From assembly GCF_003254155.1 (NCBI RefSeq), contig NZ_QKZI01000001.1:868001-932000 (forward strand): a DNA stretch of 64,000 nt, in the 5' to 3' direction. Source of the DNA: Psychrobacillus insolitus (GTDB lineage: Bacteria; Bacillota; Bacilli; Bacillales_A; Planococcaceae). Below the pieces are notes generated by a model. That model was not told the DNA's origin and did no database searches. It saw only the letters and a program-made list of their open reading frames with translations. A program made the position numbers and the translations under genes. This document shows, in pieces, positions 18,634 through 30,164 of the stretch. The stretch's first letter is position 1; each line of letters opens with the position of its first letter.

Positions 18634-20285
18634 TGAGCACCCCTACCCTCTTTTAAAGTTGCTTGTTCATACAATTTGTCCAATTGTTTTTGAAAATTCT
18701 TTGTTTCTTGTTCCGAATAATGTAATAGGTCTTCCATCACTTTCAATACTTCGTCTTTATAAGTTGCATAAAGATCTACCTTAAAATACAGCATGCTGGT
18801 TCTACGCACTAAAAAGTCTGCTGGAGAATAGGCCATTTCATAATGGATTGCATAGTAAATTTGTGCTAATAGACTTAATGGCAAAGATGATGTTTTAACG
18901 GATTGTAAAATGTGTGCATATTGAAATACTCTATCCACATTTGATCCATATAACTTTGCAAGCTCTCTACCTTCTCCTCTTGAAAGCCCATAAGACTCTG
19001 CAAGTTCTTGCTTTTTAGCAATAAAAGACTCAAATTGAGTAGAACCCCCAACATCACCACCTGAAAGTAGTAAATGTTTCGTTACACAAGGACCATATTG
19101 TTCTTCACCCAATTGTTTGGCGATAGCATTTACAATGGACTCTGCCATTTTACGATACCCTGTCAGTTTTCCGCCAGCAATCGTAAATAACCCTGCAAGT
19201 GATTGCCAAACTTCATCTTTTCGAGAAATTTCAGATGGATTTTTACCATCCTCATAAATAAGTGGCCGAACTCCTGCCCATGTCGATTCCACATCCTCTG
19301 ATGAGATCGTCACATTTGGAAACATATAATGAATGGCACCTATTAAGTAATCCACATCCTCTTGGTTTGCGATAGGATTTTGTATATCCTCTTCAAAGAA
19401 GGTGTCTGTTGTCCCAATATACGTTTTTCCATCTCTTGGAATAGCAAATACCATTCGTTTATCTGGTGTATCAAAGTAAATGGCTTGCCTCAACGGGAAA
19501 TGCTTTTGATCAATAACAATATGAATACCTTTTGTTAATTTTAATCTTTTATTGTTTTCAATAGAATCTAGTGCTCTAACTGAGTCTACCCAAGGTCCAG
19601 TCGCATTAACGATTTTTTTAGCATGAATTACAATTCTTTTATTCGTCACCAAATCTAAAACTTCGGCGCCGATTATTTTATTTTCATCGTTGTATATAAA
19701 GGATTTTACTTTTGTATAATTTAAACAAACTGCACCTTTTTCAATCGCTTTTTTAATAACTTCAATTGTTAAACGAGCGTCATCTGTTCGATATTCTACA
19801 TAATACCCAGCCCCTATAAGGTCCTTGCTTTTTACTAATGGTTCTTTTCGTAATGTTTCTTCTGCACTCAGCATTTGTCTACGCTCTTCTTTTTTTACTC
19901 CTGCTAAAAAGTCATACATCTTAAGTCCAGCAGATGTAGTAAAAGGGCCAAAAGTGCCTTTCTTATGGAATGGTAATAACATCCATTCAGGCTCTGTTAC
20001 ATGTACCGCATTTTCATAAACAATTTCTCGTTCTTTCCCAATTTCCGCAACTGTTTTTACTTCAAACTGTTTTAAATAGCGAAGACCACCGTGTACAAGT
20101 TTAGTAGATCTACTTGAAGTTCCGGCTGCAAAATCTTGCATTTCCACAAGAGCAACAGACATCCCTCTTGTAACTGCATCGAGAGCTATTCCAGCTCCAG
20201 TTATGCCTCCACCAATTACTAATACATCAAATTCATAAAAATTTAATGTATTTACTATTTGTTTTCGTTCCACTGAAGACTGCAT
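18630..20285 (-). CDS. glpD: Aerobic glycerol-3-phosphate dehydrogenase
   Basis: FAD-dependent, membrane-associated enzyme oxidising glycerol-3-phosphate to dihydroxyacetone phosphate and passing electrons to menaquinone. 551 residues. FAD motif VLVIGGGITGAGIALDA near residue 20, the SSRSTKLVHGGLRYLKQFE family signature, and a C-terminal DAO_C helical domain. It is next to glpK (0-nt gap: glpK ends at 20286), so the pair forms a glycerol-use operon. No glpF or glpP is present in the window. Confidence 0.95.
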   Translation of the reverse strand: MQSSVERKQIVNTLNFYEFDVLVIGGGITGAGIALDAVTRGMSVALVEMQDFAAGTSSRSTKLVHGGLRYLKQFEVKTVAEIGKEREIVYENAVHVTEPEWMLLPFHKKGTFGPFTTSAGLKMYDFLAGVKKEERRQMLSAEETLRKEPLVKSKDLIGAGYYVEYRTDDARLTIEVIKKAIEKGAVCLNYTKVKSFIYNDENKIIGAEVLDLVTNKRIVIHAKKIVNATGPWVDSVRALDSIENNKRLKLTKGIHIVIDQKHFPLRQAIYFDTPDKRMVFAIPRDGKTYIGTTDTFFEEDIQNPIANQEDVDYLIGAIHYMFPNVTISSEDVESTWAGVRPLIYEDGKNPSEISRKDEVWQSLAGLFTIAGGKLTGYRKMAESIVNAIAKQLGEEQYGPCVTKHLLLSGGDVGGSTQFESFIAKKQELAESYGLSRGEGRELAKLYGSNVDRVFQYAHILQSVKTSSLPLSLLAQIYYAIHYEMAYSPADFLVRRTSMLYFKVDLYATYKDEVLKVMEDLLHYSEQETKNFQKQLDKLYEQATLKEGRGAH

Positions 20286-23577
<3,292 letters not shown>

Positions 23578-23612
23578 GTCTATCCTTCACCACCTTCAGG
23601 AATTAATATGCT

Positions 23613-26177
23613 TTATTCTATTTCATTTTGAAGTTCAAATAATAACTGTAATGCTTCAAGAGGTGTTGTTCCTGAAATATTTATTTTCTTGAGTTTCTTC
23701 ACAATCTTTTCAGATGCACTATTTTCTTGACTAGTTTTTTTAGTCGGATGTTCCATCTGTTCATCAAAAAATGACAATTGTGCTTCTTTTACTTGAGAAA
23801 CCTCTGAAACCTTTTTGTCTTTTTCCTCAAACGTTTCGAGTATTTCACGCGCTCTTTTTATGAGTTCTTCTGGTAATTGAGCAAGTTGTGCCACATGAAT
23901 TCCATAACTCTTATCTGCCGGGCCACTTTTAAGTTTATGTAAAAAGACAACTTTCCCGTCTTTTTCAGTAGCAGATACATGCACATTACGTAATTTTGAT
24001 AGTGTTTGTTCTAGGTCTGTCAATTCATGATAATGGGTTGAAAATAAAGTATTTGCACCAATATGATTATGAATATGCTCCATCATTGCTTGTGCCAAAC
24101 TCATCCCGTCATATGTGGAAGTTCCACGACCAATTTCATCGAATAAAAGCAAACTTTTTTCAGTGGCATTCATAATAGCATGTTGAGATTCGATCATTTC
24201 AATCATAAATGTACTTTGCCCACCTGCTAAATCATCCGCTGCTCCAATTCGGGTGAAAATTTTATCTACAATTGGTAATTGAGCAGACTCTGCGGGTACG
24301 TAGCAGCCAATCTGTGCCATGATTACTGTAATAGCTATTTGCCTCATAAATGTACTTTTACCTGACATATTGGGTCCAGTAATTAATAACATATTTTCTT
24401 GTTCCGTTAAAATACAATCATTCGGTACATAGAGCTGATTATTCATCATTTTCTCAACAACTGGATGCCTTCCTTCTTTTATATTCATCTCATTTGACTC
24501 GTGGAAGGTGGGTTTTGTTAAACGATATTTTTCAGCCACTTGAGCAAATGAAATATAGACATCTAGTTCACTAATTTGTTTAGCAAGCTTTTGAACCCTT
24601 GCGATATATTCTTTAATTTCTTCTCTTAATTGTGTAAATAGTTCATATTCTAAAAGTAGGCTTTCGTCTTCTGCAGAAAGAATAAGTGATTCTTTTTCTT
24701 TCAACTCGTCCGTAATATAACGTTCGGCATTAGCTAATGTTTGTTTACGCGTATATCTTTCTTCATCCGCTAAATGAATATTAGATTTAGTAAGTTCTAT
24801 ATAATAGCCGAATATTCTGTTATACCCTATTTTTAAGTTTTTTGCTCCTGTAATTTCACGTTCTCTTTTTTCTAATTCCGCTATCCATTTTTTCCCGTTA
24901 ACGGATGCATCTCTAAGTTGATCTAAACGTTCGTTATATCCATTATTAATGACTCCACCGTCTTTTATAGCAATCGGTGGATGTTCACTAATAGATTTTT
25001 CAAGAATCTTCCAAATATCCTGACAGTCTTCTAATGCATCCCCTAATTTTTGTAATGTACTATCAGTTGAATCCATTAATAGCCCTTTAATGAGCGGGAT
25101 TATTGAAAGTGATTGTCTTAGCTGTGCAAGGTCTCTACCTCCAGCATTACCAAAACCTATTCTTCCTACTAAACGCTCTAAATCATACACCTGTTTAAAT
25201 GACTCTTTTGTTTCTTCTCGCAACATAAAGTCGTCTAAGAAACTGGTTACTATCTCCAAGCGTGCTTCTATCGCTTTTTTATTGGCTAGGGGTTGGTGAA
25301 TCCATTGTTTTAGTTTTCTTCCTCCCATTGCCGTAATCGTTTCATCTAATAACCAAAGAAGCGTCCCTTTTTGATCTGCATTTCTAATTGATGAAATTAG
25401 CTCTAGATTTCGCTTGGAGTGATAATCCATTACCAAAAAAGAATCTCTCGTTTGAAAAGTAAAGGCTTGTATATGTAGGAGCGATCGTTTTTGCGTTTTT
25501 TGAATGTATTGCAATAAGCGTTTGACTGTTCGATGTACCTCTATAGGATGATTTAATAGATACTTTTCTCCTTCTAAATCACTGATCTCTTCGTGTTCAA
25601 TCGATAAAGTAAAGTCATGAATGGCAGATAAATCATTAATCAATACAAATAATTGCTCACTGACAATTAACTCTTTAGCTTGGATGGATAGTAACTCTTG
25701 TACGACTTCCTTCTCATCACCATGTAGGATCGTTGTGAAACCATCTCCTGTTGATACATCTAAATAGGAAAAAGCAACTTCATTTGTGGATATAAGATCT
25801 GCAGATGCAATATAGTAATTCGTTTTATTGTGCATCCCTTTTCCTTCCATCATAGTCCCAGGCGTCACCAGGCGCACTACTTCCCTTTTCACGACACCTT
25901 TTGCTTCTCGCGGATCTTCCACTTGTTCACAAATAGCGACTTTATATCCTTTACTGACCAGATTCTCAATATAGCCTTGTGCAGCATGATGTGGCACTCC
26001 ACACATGGGAACATTATCTTTTCTACTTGTAAGAGTGATTTCTAAAATAGCGGATGCTTTGATCGCATCTTCATTAAACAATTCGTAAAAATCTCCTAAA
26101 CGGAAAAACAGAAATGCATCTATGTATTCGCTTTTTATTTTTAAATATTGTTGCATCATAGGTGTATGTGTTGTCAT
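23613..26177 (-). CDS. mutS: DNA mismatch repair protein MutS
   Basis: Mismatch recognition ATPase of 854 residues. N-terminal mismatch-binding domain with the wedge motif GDFYELF (F-x-E), core and clamp domains, and the C-terminal ABC-type ATPase: Walker A TGPNMSGKST, Walker B LLLFDEIGRGTS, STHYHELT. A C-terminal extension after about residue 800 ends FELQNEIE, as in tetramerising MutS. AGAAGGA precedes the ATG. cotE lies 133 bp upstream, the cotE-mutS-mutL order of B. subtilis. Confidence 0.97.
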   Translation of the reverse strand: MTTHTPMMQQYLKIKSEYIDAFLFFRLGDFYELFNEDAIKASAILEITLTSRKDNVPMCGVPHHAAQGYIENLVSKGYKVAICEQVEDPREAKGVVKREVVRLVTPGTMMEGKGMHNKTNYYIASADLISTNEVAFSYLDVSTGDGFTTILHGDEKEVVQELLSIQAKELIVSEQLFVLINDLSAIHDFTLSIEHEEISDLEGEKYLLNHPIEVHRTVKRLLQYIQKTQKRSLLHIQAFTFQTRDSFLVMDYHSKRNLELISSIRNADQKGTLLWLLDETITAMGGRKLKQWIHQPLANKKAIEARLEIVTSFLDDFMLREETKESFKQVYDLERLVGRIGFGNAGGRDLAQLRQSLSIIPLIKGLLMDSTDSTLQKLGDALEDCQDIWKILEKSISEHPPIAIKDGGVINNGYNERLDQLRDASVNGKKWIAELEKREREITGAKNLKIGYNRIFGYYIELTKSNIHLADEERYTRKQTLANAERYITDELKEKESLILSAEDESLLLEYELFTQLREEIKEYIARVQKLAKQISELDVYISFAQVAEKYRLTKPTFHESNEMNIKEGRHPVVEKMMNNQLYVPNDCILTEQENMLLITGPNMSGKSTFMRQIAITVIMAQIGCYVPAESAQLPIVDKIFTRIGAADDLAGGQSTFMIEMIESQHAIMNATEKSLLLFDEIGRGTSTYDGMSLAQAMMEHIHNHIGANTLFSTHYHELTDLEQTLSKLRNVHVSATEKDGKVVFLHKLKSGPADKSYGIHVAQLAQLPEELIKRAREILETFEEKDKKVSEVSQVKEAQLSFFDEQMEHPTKKTSQENSASEKIVKKLKKINISGTTPLEALQLLFELQNEIE

Positions 26178-26215
26178 AAGTTGTCCTTCTCTCTTCTATA
26201 CTTCTCTTCTTATTG

Positions 26216-26258
26216 TCTAGACTCCAGCACCTTGCCCCGATAGGTGCTTGCGCTTTTC
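26216..26258. repeat. Interspersed hairpin repeat, copy 1
   Basis: Hairpin AGCACCT/AGGTGCT followed by GCGCTTTTC. It belongs to a family whose right end reads GGYGCTTNCGCTTTTC, seen again at 47384-47399 and 50879-50889 and in reverse at 28209-28224 and 38832-38847. Such small extragenic repeats are frequent in Bacillaceae and Planococcaceae genomes, from memory. Confidence 0.6.
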
Positions 26259-26275
26259 TTTATTATAACAAAATT

Positions 26276-26308
26276 CACAGAAAAAAAAGCCGGAAGTACT
26301 CTCCGGCT
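26276..26308 (-). terminator. cotE terminator
   Basis: Arms AGCCGGA (26288-26294) and TCCGGCT (26302-26308) with a 7-nt loop, followed on the minus strand by a run of eight T. It starts 2 nt after the cotE stop. Confidence 0.8.
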
Positions 26309-26310
26309 AC

Positions 26311-26841
26311 TTAAAGTGAGGATGACGGGTGCTGTTCATGAGAAGAACTAGATGAACTGGAAGAACTTTCGTTTTTAAATGACCATTCTTCTTCGATTTC
26401 TTGATCCTCTACTTGAATAAATACTTTTGTTTCCCCTACTATTTCTGCAAGAAGCTCTCTCTCTACTGTTACTTGGAATTGAGATCCATCTACAATAATT
26501 GCTTCCGTACAATTTGGTTGTTGAATGACACGCACATAGACTTCTTCTCCTGAAGACTCACGATCGCGGTAGTTTAACTTAATTTTATCTTTATAGCTAA
26601 CTGCTTCCGTAAATACAGAAGTTTTGGAATGATCATGATGAGCATACCAAATATTTATATCGAACTTTCCAGTGACTTCAACATACTTTCCATTTTTCTT
26701 CGCTTGGTGCGTATGATTGATAACCCAGCACCCTAAAATACTAGATGGTGTATTTGGTGGTCGAAGCGTTTCACATGATTCCGTTCTTTTCTTTCCTTTT
26801 GCAATTACAGCTTTCGTCACAATTTGTCGTAAGTTTTTCAT
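26311..26841 (-). CDS. cotE: Outer spore coat morphogenetic protein CotE
   Basis: Directs assembly of the outer spore coat. 176 residues. The body matches CotE: LRQIVTKAVIAKGKK, PPNTPSSILGCWVINH, VEVTGKFDINIWYAH, VIQQPNCTEA and ELLAEIVGETKV. In place of the long acidic C-terminus of B. subtilis CotE it has a short acidic stretch (EDQEIEEEW) followed by nine consecutive serines and HEQHPSSSL. The ATG at 26841 follows AAGGAGG; upstream in-frame codons lack a site. This gene is good evidence that the organism forms endospores. Confidence 0.92.
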   Translation of the reverse strand: MKNLRQIVTKAVIAKGKKRTESCETLRPPNTPSSILGCWVINHTHQAKKNGKYVEVTGKFDINIWYAHHDHSKTSVFTEAVSYKDKIKLNYRDRESSGEEVYVRVIQQPNCTEAIIVDGSQFQVTVERELLAEIVGETKVFIQVEDQEIEEEWSFKNESSSSSSSSSHEQHPSSSL

Positions 26842-26918
26842 TTTTTTCCTCCTTGTAATCAAGTCATAACATCATATGCGCTATATGCCCAATCGGTTCA
26901 TCATTCGACTTTGTTCGA

Positions 26919-26947
26919 TTGACCTTCCTCTGGAAAGCTTTTACAAT
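26919..26947 (+). promoter_or_regulatory. Sigma-A promoter of the MFS transporter gene
   Basis: TTGACC (26919-26924), 17-bp spacer, TACAAT (26942-26947), about 57 nt before the TTG start. Confidence 0.65.
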
Positions 26948-27003
26948 GAAGGAATGCATAGGACTATAATATTCAAACTTAGATTTGATAGGAGAGAATT
27001 TGA

Positions 27004-28209
27004 TTGCCAAAGGAACAAGCGAAAAATAAATGGAGCATTATTTTACTGGTTGCCGGAATTGTCTTTATCTCAATTACACTTAGATCGCCACTTACTGCAG
27101 TAGGACCTATTATTTCTTCTATTCGAGATGGACTAGCTATTTCTAATGTTTTGGCAGGATTTATCACTACTATACCACTGCTTGCATTTGCTATTATTTC
27201 ACCTTTCGCGCCAAAAATTTCACGACGTTTTGGAATGGAATTGACTTTGTTTTTATCGATTATATTATTAGCTTTAGGAATTATTGTGCGTTCCTTAGGT
27301 ACCACTTCTTTCTTACTTGTAGGAACAGCTTTAATCGGTATAGCCATCTCTTTTGGAAATGTACTATTGCCCGGTTTAATAAAATTGAAATTTCCATTAC
27401 AAGTTGGTTTAATGACAGCTATTTTCACTGTTTCGATGAATTTAAGTGGAGGAATTGGGGCTGGATTAAGTTACCCTATAGCTAATGGTACTTCTTTTGG
27501 TTGGCAAGGTGCTCTTGGATTTTGGGCAATTTTAGCCATCGTTGCAATAATTGTTTGGATTCCTCAATTAAAGAATCGGGAACAAATTTCGGAAACGCAA
27601 AAAGTTCCATTATTAGAAAATCAAAAATCCATTCTATTATCCCCATTAACTTGGTCAATTACATTATGTATGGGATTACAATCACTTATTTTTTATACAA
27701 CAGCTGCGTGGATACCTGCTATTTTGCAATCTCAAGGAATGGACGCAGATAAATCTGGCTGGATGTTATCCATTATGCAATTTTCACAATTGCCAATGAC
27801 ATTTATCGTTCCAATAATCGCAGGCCGTTTGAAAGATCAACGTCTACTTGTTGTCATTTATACTGTTCTATATTTAATAGGATTCACTGGATTACTTGTT
27901 GGACCTGCAACTCTTTCAATCGTTTGGATGATTTCTATCGGTTTAGCTGGAGGTGCATCATTTGGATTAGTTATGATGTTTTTCTCTCTCCGTTCACGCA
28001 CTTCTATGCAAGCTGCCGAACTTTCTGGAACAGCTCAATCAATCGGTTATTTACTAGCTGCAGTAGGTCCAGTTTTCTTCGGACTACTTCATGAGGAGAC
28101 TGGAAGCTGGTTTTCCCCAATCATTCTGTTTATCGTAACAGCAATCCTGTTATTCTTGTCAGGAATGCACGCAGGTAGAGATCGATATGTATTTCCATTA
28201 TCAAATTAG
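27004..28209 (+). CDS. MFS transporter, CynX/NimT-like
   Basis: A 401-residue membrane carrier with about 12 hydrophobic helices. The N-terminal SITLRSPLTAVGPIISSIR and the GNVLLPGLIKLKFP stretch in the first half resemble the CynX/NimT/YycB subfamily (cyanate, 2-nitroimidazole and similar small compounds). Substrate unknown. The TTG start follows GGAGAG by 7-8 nt. It is a single plus-strand gene between divergent cotE and a repeat-rich gap; its stop codon TAG is also the first three bases of the right-hand repeat element. Confidence 0.85.
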   Translation: MPKEQAKNKWSIILLVAGIVFISITLRSPLTAVGPIISSIRDGLAISNVLAGFITTIPLLAFAIISPFAPKISRRFGMELTLFLSIILLALGIIVRSLGTTSFLLVGTALIGIAISFGNVLLPGLIKLKFPLQVGLMTAIFTVSMNLSGGIGAGLSYPIANGTSFGWQGALGFWAILAIVAIIVWIPQLKNREQISETQKVPLLENQKSILLSPLTWSITLCMGLQSLIFYTTAAWIPAILQSQGMDADKSGWMLSIMQFSQLPMTFIVPIIAGRLKDQRLLVVIYTVLYLIGFTGLLVGPATLSIVWMISIGLAGGASFGLVMMFFSLRSRTSMQAAELSGTAQSIGYLLAAVGPVFFGLLHEETGSWFSPIILFIVTAILLFLSGMHAGRDRYVFPLSN

Positions 28210-28483
28210 AAAAGCGCAAGCGCCCTTTTTCTAAATGAACGTTGTCGGTTCGCTTTGGACGAAACTTTTTGTATTAGAATAAACGAGAAAAAGATCGGGG
28301 GCTACGTGACTGTGTCACGTAGCCCCCGATCTTTTCGGTCACCCTATTACAATTGTTTGTCCGTCGCTCCCCTAAAACATTGAAGGGAAAAGAGCAAATG
28401 CTTTGGGTAATAAAAGAAGAGATACTTTTCTACATAGTAAAGTGCGCCTGAAAATGCAATTTCAGGCGCCATCCGCTTTTCTA
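28207..28483. repeat. MITE-like element with inverted ends
   Basis: About 277 bp bounded by perfect 10-bp inverted ends, TAGAAAAGCG (28207-28216) and CGCTTTTCTA (28474-28483), with similarity continuing inward for about eight more bases. It carries two internal palindromes (28289-28335 and 28444-28469) and no coding sequence I can support. The left 95 bp is about 80% identical by eye to 38831-38927. No obvious target-site duplication was found. Confidence 0.6.
28289..28335. terminator. Long perfect palindrome, probable terminator
   Basis: 22-bp perfect arms (28289-28310, 28314-28335) with a 3-nt TGT loop and terminal TTTT on both strands, 80 bp after the MFS stop. It may stop MFS transcription; it also lies inside the MITE-like element. 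Confidence 0.6.
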
Positions 28484-28553
28484 TAAAATAATACTTCCTT
28501 ATTTTTATAGAAGAGTTCCTTGTCTACATAAGTTACTAAAAGAAAATAAGATT

Positions 28554-28778
28554 CTATTTAGAAGTGTCTCTAAAAAAGGAAGAAGCATTCATCCAAGTAA
28601 GACGTGACATGACAGCCAAAATTGCATCTTTGGCGTCCTCTTTAGGTAAGCATGCGGTTCCTCTCTTCTTAACCAAAGCTTTCACACAATGATTCCGATT
28701 ATTTTTGGAGAGCGGCGGACGGTCGTAAGCTACATGATTACTAAAATGAGGAGGAGCTGAAGAAAGTGACGCAGTCAT
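28554..28778 (-). CDS. Doubtful 74-residue hypothetical protein
   Basis: A reading frame starting MTASLSSAPPHFSNHVAYD and rich in Arg, Lys, Pro and His; no domain is recognised. GGAG lies 9 nt before the ATG, but both sit in a hairpin (28752-28792). It lies in a repeat-rich gap and may be a translated repeat rather than a gene. I recall similar short hypotheticals in related genomes but cannot verify this. Confidence 0.25.
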   Translation of the reverse strand: MTASLSSAPPHFSNHVAYDRPPLSKNNRNHCVKALVKKRGTACLPKEDAKDAILAVMSRLTWMNASSFFRDTSK

Positions 28779-28800
28779 TTTCTTCAGCTCCTGTTTTTCT
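28752..28800. terminator. Hairpin with T-run
   Basis: Perfect 14-bp arms (28752-28765, 28779-28792) and a 13-nt loop, followed on the plus strand by TGTTTTTCTTTT. On the minus strand it would fold over the start of the 74-residue frame. Confidence 0.6.
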
Positions 28801-28904
28801 TTTAAGTTAAAGTGTAAGTCTTTCGTACTGTCCAGAGCGATCTAGCAAAAATCGTACAACCTGTTTTCGAAGTCGAGGAAACTCTTATACTTTCTTATCT
28901 AATA

Positions 28905-28939
28905 GAAAAAGGAATCAGCTTATTAATAAGCTGATTCCT
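28905..28939 (-). terminator. nos terminator
   Basis: 30-bp perfect palindrome 28910-28939 (AGGAATCAGCTTATT and its complement), T-rich on both sides. It directly follows the nitric oxide synthase stop. Confidence 0.85.
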
Positions 28940-28943
28940 CTTT

Positions 28944-30002
28944 TTATGTAAACGGGCATTTTTGATACGAAAAATTAGGATCTTTCTTTTCATTATTATA
29001 AGGTTTGTGAAAAACATGCGTGGTTGCAGGTGATAACGGTGGAATGAGCCAAGTCCAGTTCCCAGTTACATCACGACCTGCCTCTTCTTCATTTATTTCA
29101 AATCGTTTAAATTGTTGCGCCGCAGTATGATGATCTACAATGCTAACGCCATCTTCTTTAAAAGAATGTAATACCGCAACATTTAGTTCAACTAACGCAC
29201 GATCTTTCCATAAAGAAGCATTCGATTTTGTATTTAACTCCATCTTCTCAGCTATTTTAGGAAGCATATTGTACCGTTCAACATCAGCCAAATTTCTTGC
29301 ACCAATTTCTGTTCCCATATACCAGCCATTAAATGGGGAAGCCATATATGAAATGCCCCCTACATCTAATTTCATATCTGAAATCATCGGAACTGCATAC
29401 CACTTCAATTGTAAATTCTTAAACCATTCAAACTCCGGATGACGAATCGAAACTTGTACTAAATATTCTTCTGGGATTTCAAATAACATCGGCGGATTAT
29501 TATCCACTTGGATTACCAGTGGTAGCATATCAAATCTTCCCCATTTTGCTTTCCACCCTAGGCTAATACATTGATTTGTAAAGTCGATAGAACTTGAATC
29601 CCCAATTACCCCATTTTCTGTTATATAACCAGCATAACGAGTCAATTGATGATTCCAAATCCGAACAGATTTAGGGTCAAAAACAGTAATAGTCGGCTTT
29701 ATTCTTCCTTCATTTGTAGCGAACTGAATATGTTCCAGTAAAGCTTCATAAATTTCTTGCTCAGTATGCTTATCTCTTTTGTCAATTACATGTAGAGTTT
29801 GCCAAAATAATCGACCAATGCATTTATTGCTATTACGCCAAGCTAGTTTTGCTCCATACGTTAGCTCATCGGTTGTATGTATATACGTTCCTGTTGTATG
29901 TATTTCCATTGCTATTTGATCCATACGCTGTTGAAATTGTTGTTCACTTTTTTCAGTTTCCCAGTAAAATGTGCGAATAAATTCCTCTGCTTTTTTTAAC
30001 AT
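28944..30002 (-). CDS. nos: Nitric oxide synthase oxygenase
   Basis: Bacterial NOS of 352 residues, an oxygenase-only enzyme that makes nitric oxide from arginine using flavodoxin-type reductases encoded elsewhere. The haem-thiolate is C61 in WRNSNKCIGRLFW; ITVFDPKSVRIWNHQLTRYAGY, GRFDMLPLVIQ and PFNGWYMGTEIGARN are family blocks that build the arginine and pterin sites. No reductase domain is fused, as usual for Bacillales. Single gene with its own terminator. A short purine-rich AAGGA site precedes the ATG. In Bacillus NO protects against oxidative stress and antibiotics; that is family knowledge. Confidence 0.95.
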   Translation of the reverse strand: MLKKAEEFIRTFYWETEKSEQQFQQRMDQIAMEIHTTGTYIHTTDELTYGAKLAWRNSNKCIGRLFWQTLHVIDKRDKHTEQEIYEALLEHIQFATNEGRIKPTITVFDPKSVRIWNHQLTRYAGYITENGVIGDSSSIDFTNQCISLGWKAKWGRFDMLPLVIQVDNNPPMLFEIPEEYLVQVSIRHPEFEWFKNLQLKWYAVPMISDMKLDVGGISYMASPFNGWYMGTEIGARNLADVERYNMLPKIAEKMELNTKSNASLWKDRALVELNVAVLHSFKEDGVSIVDHHTAAQQFKRFEINEEEAGRDVTGNWTWLIPPLSPATTHVFHKPYNNEKKDPNFSYQKCPFT

Positions 30003-30137
30003 CGGTCCTATCCTTCCTTGTCATCTTTTTTCACTATCTTTATCATAAAGCAACAAGTAGCTCTCAAACAGATTAATAAGGCTAATAATTGTGATAGATT
30101 TATGTCCGGAATATCCATTTCCACTTCACAAAAAGAA

Positions 30138-30161
30138 CGAGCCAATAATGACCCGTTCGTA
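30138..30161 (-). terminator. TRAP operon terminator
   Basis: Arms GAACGAG (30138-30144) and CCCGTTC (30155-30161) with one mismatch, followed on the minus strand by TCTTTTTGTG, just past the permease stop. Confidence 0.5.
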
Positions 30162-30164
30162 AGC

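Larger units (their letters stand above)
28210..28943. other. Repeat-rich intergenic gap
   Basis: About 730 bp between the MFS gene and nos. It holds the MITE-like element (28207-28483), an AT-rich inverted repeat 28479-28488/28503-28512, a doubtful 74-residue reading frame with its hairpin (28554-28792), a sequence shared with the gap at 39250-39279 (28872-28901) and the nos terminator. Confidence 0.7.

Noticed and set aside
26979-27428. 149-codon minus-strand open frame over the MFS gene start
   Set aside because: Antisense to the N-terminal half of a convincing MFS transporter with its own promoter and ribosome binding site.
28207-28943. Complete insertion sequence
   Set aside because: No transposase-like reading frame is present; only inverted ends and palindromes are seen.
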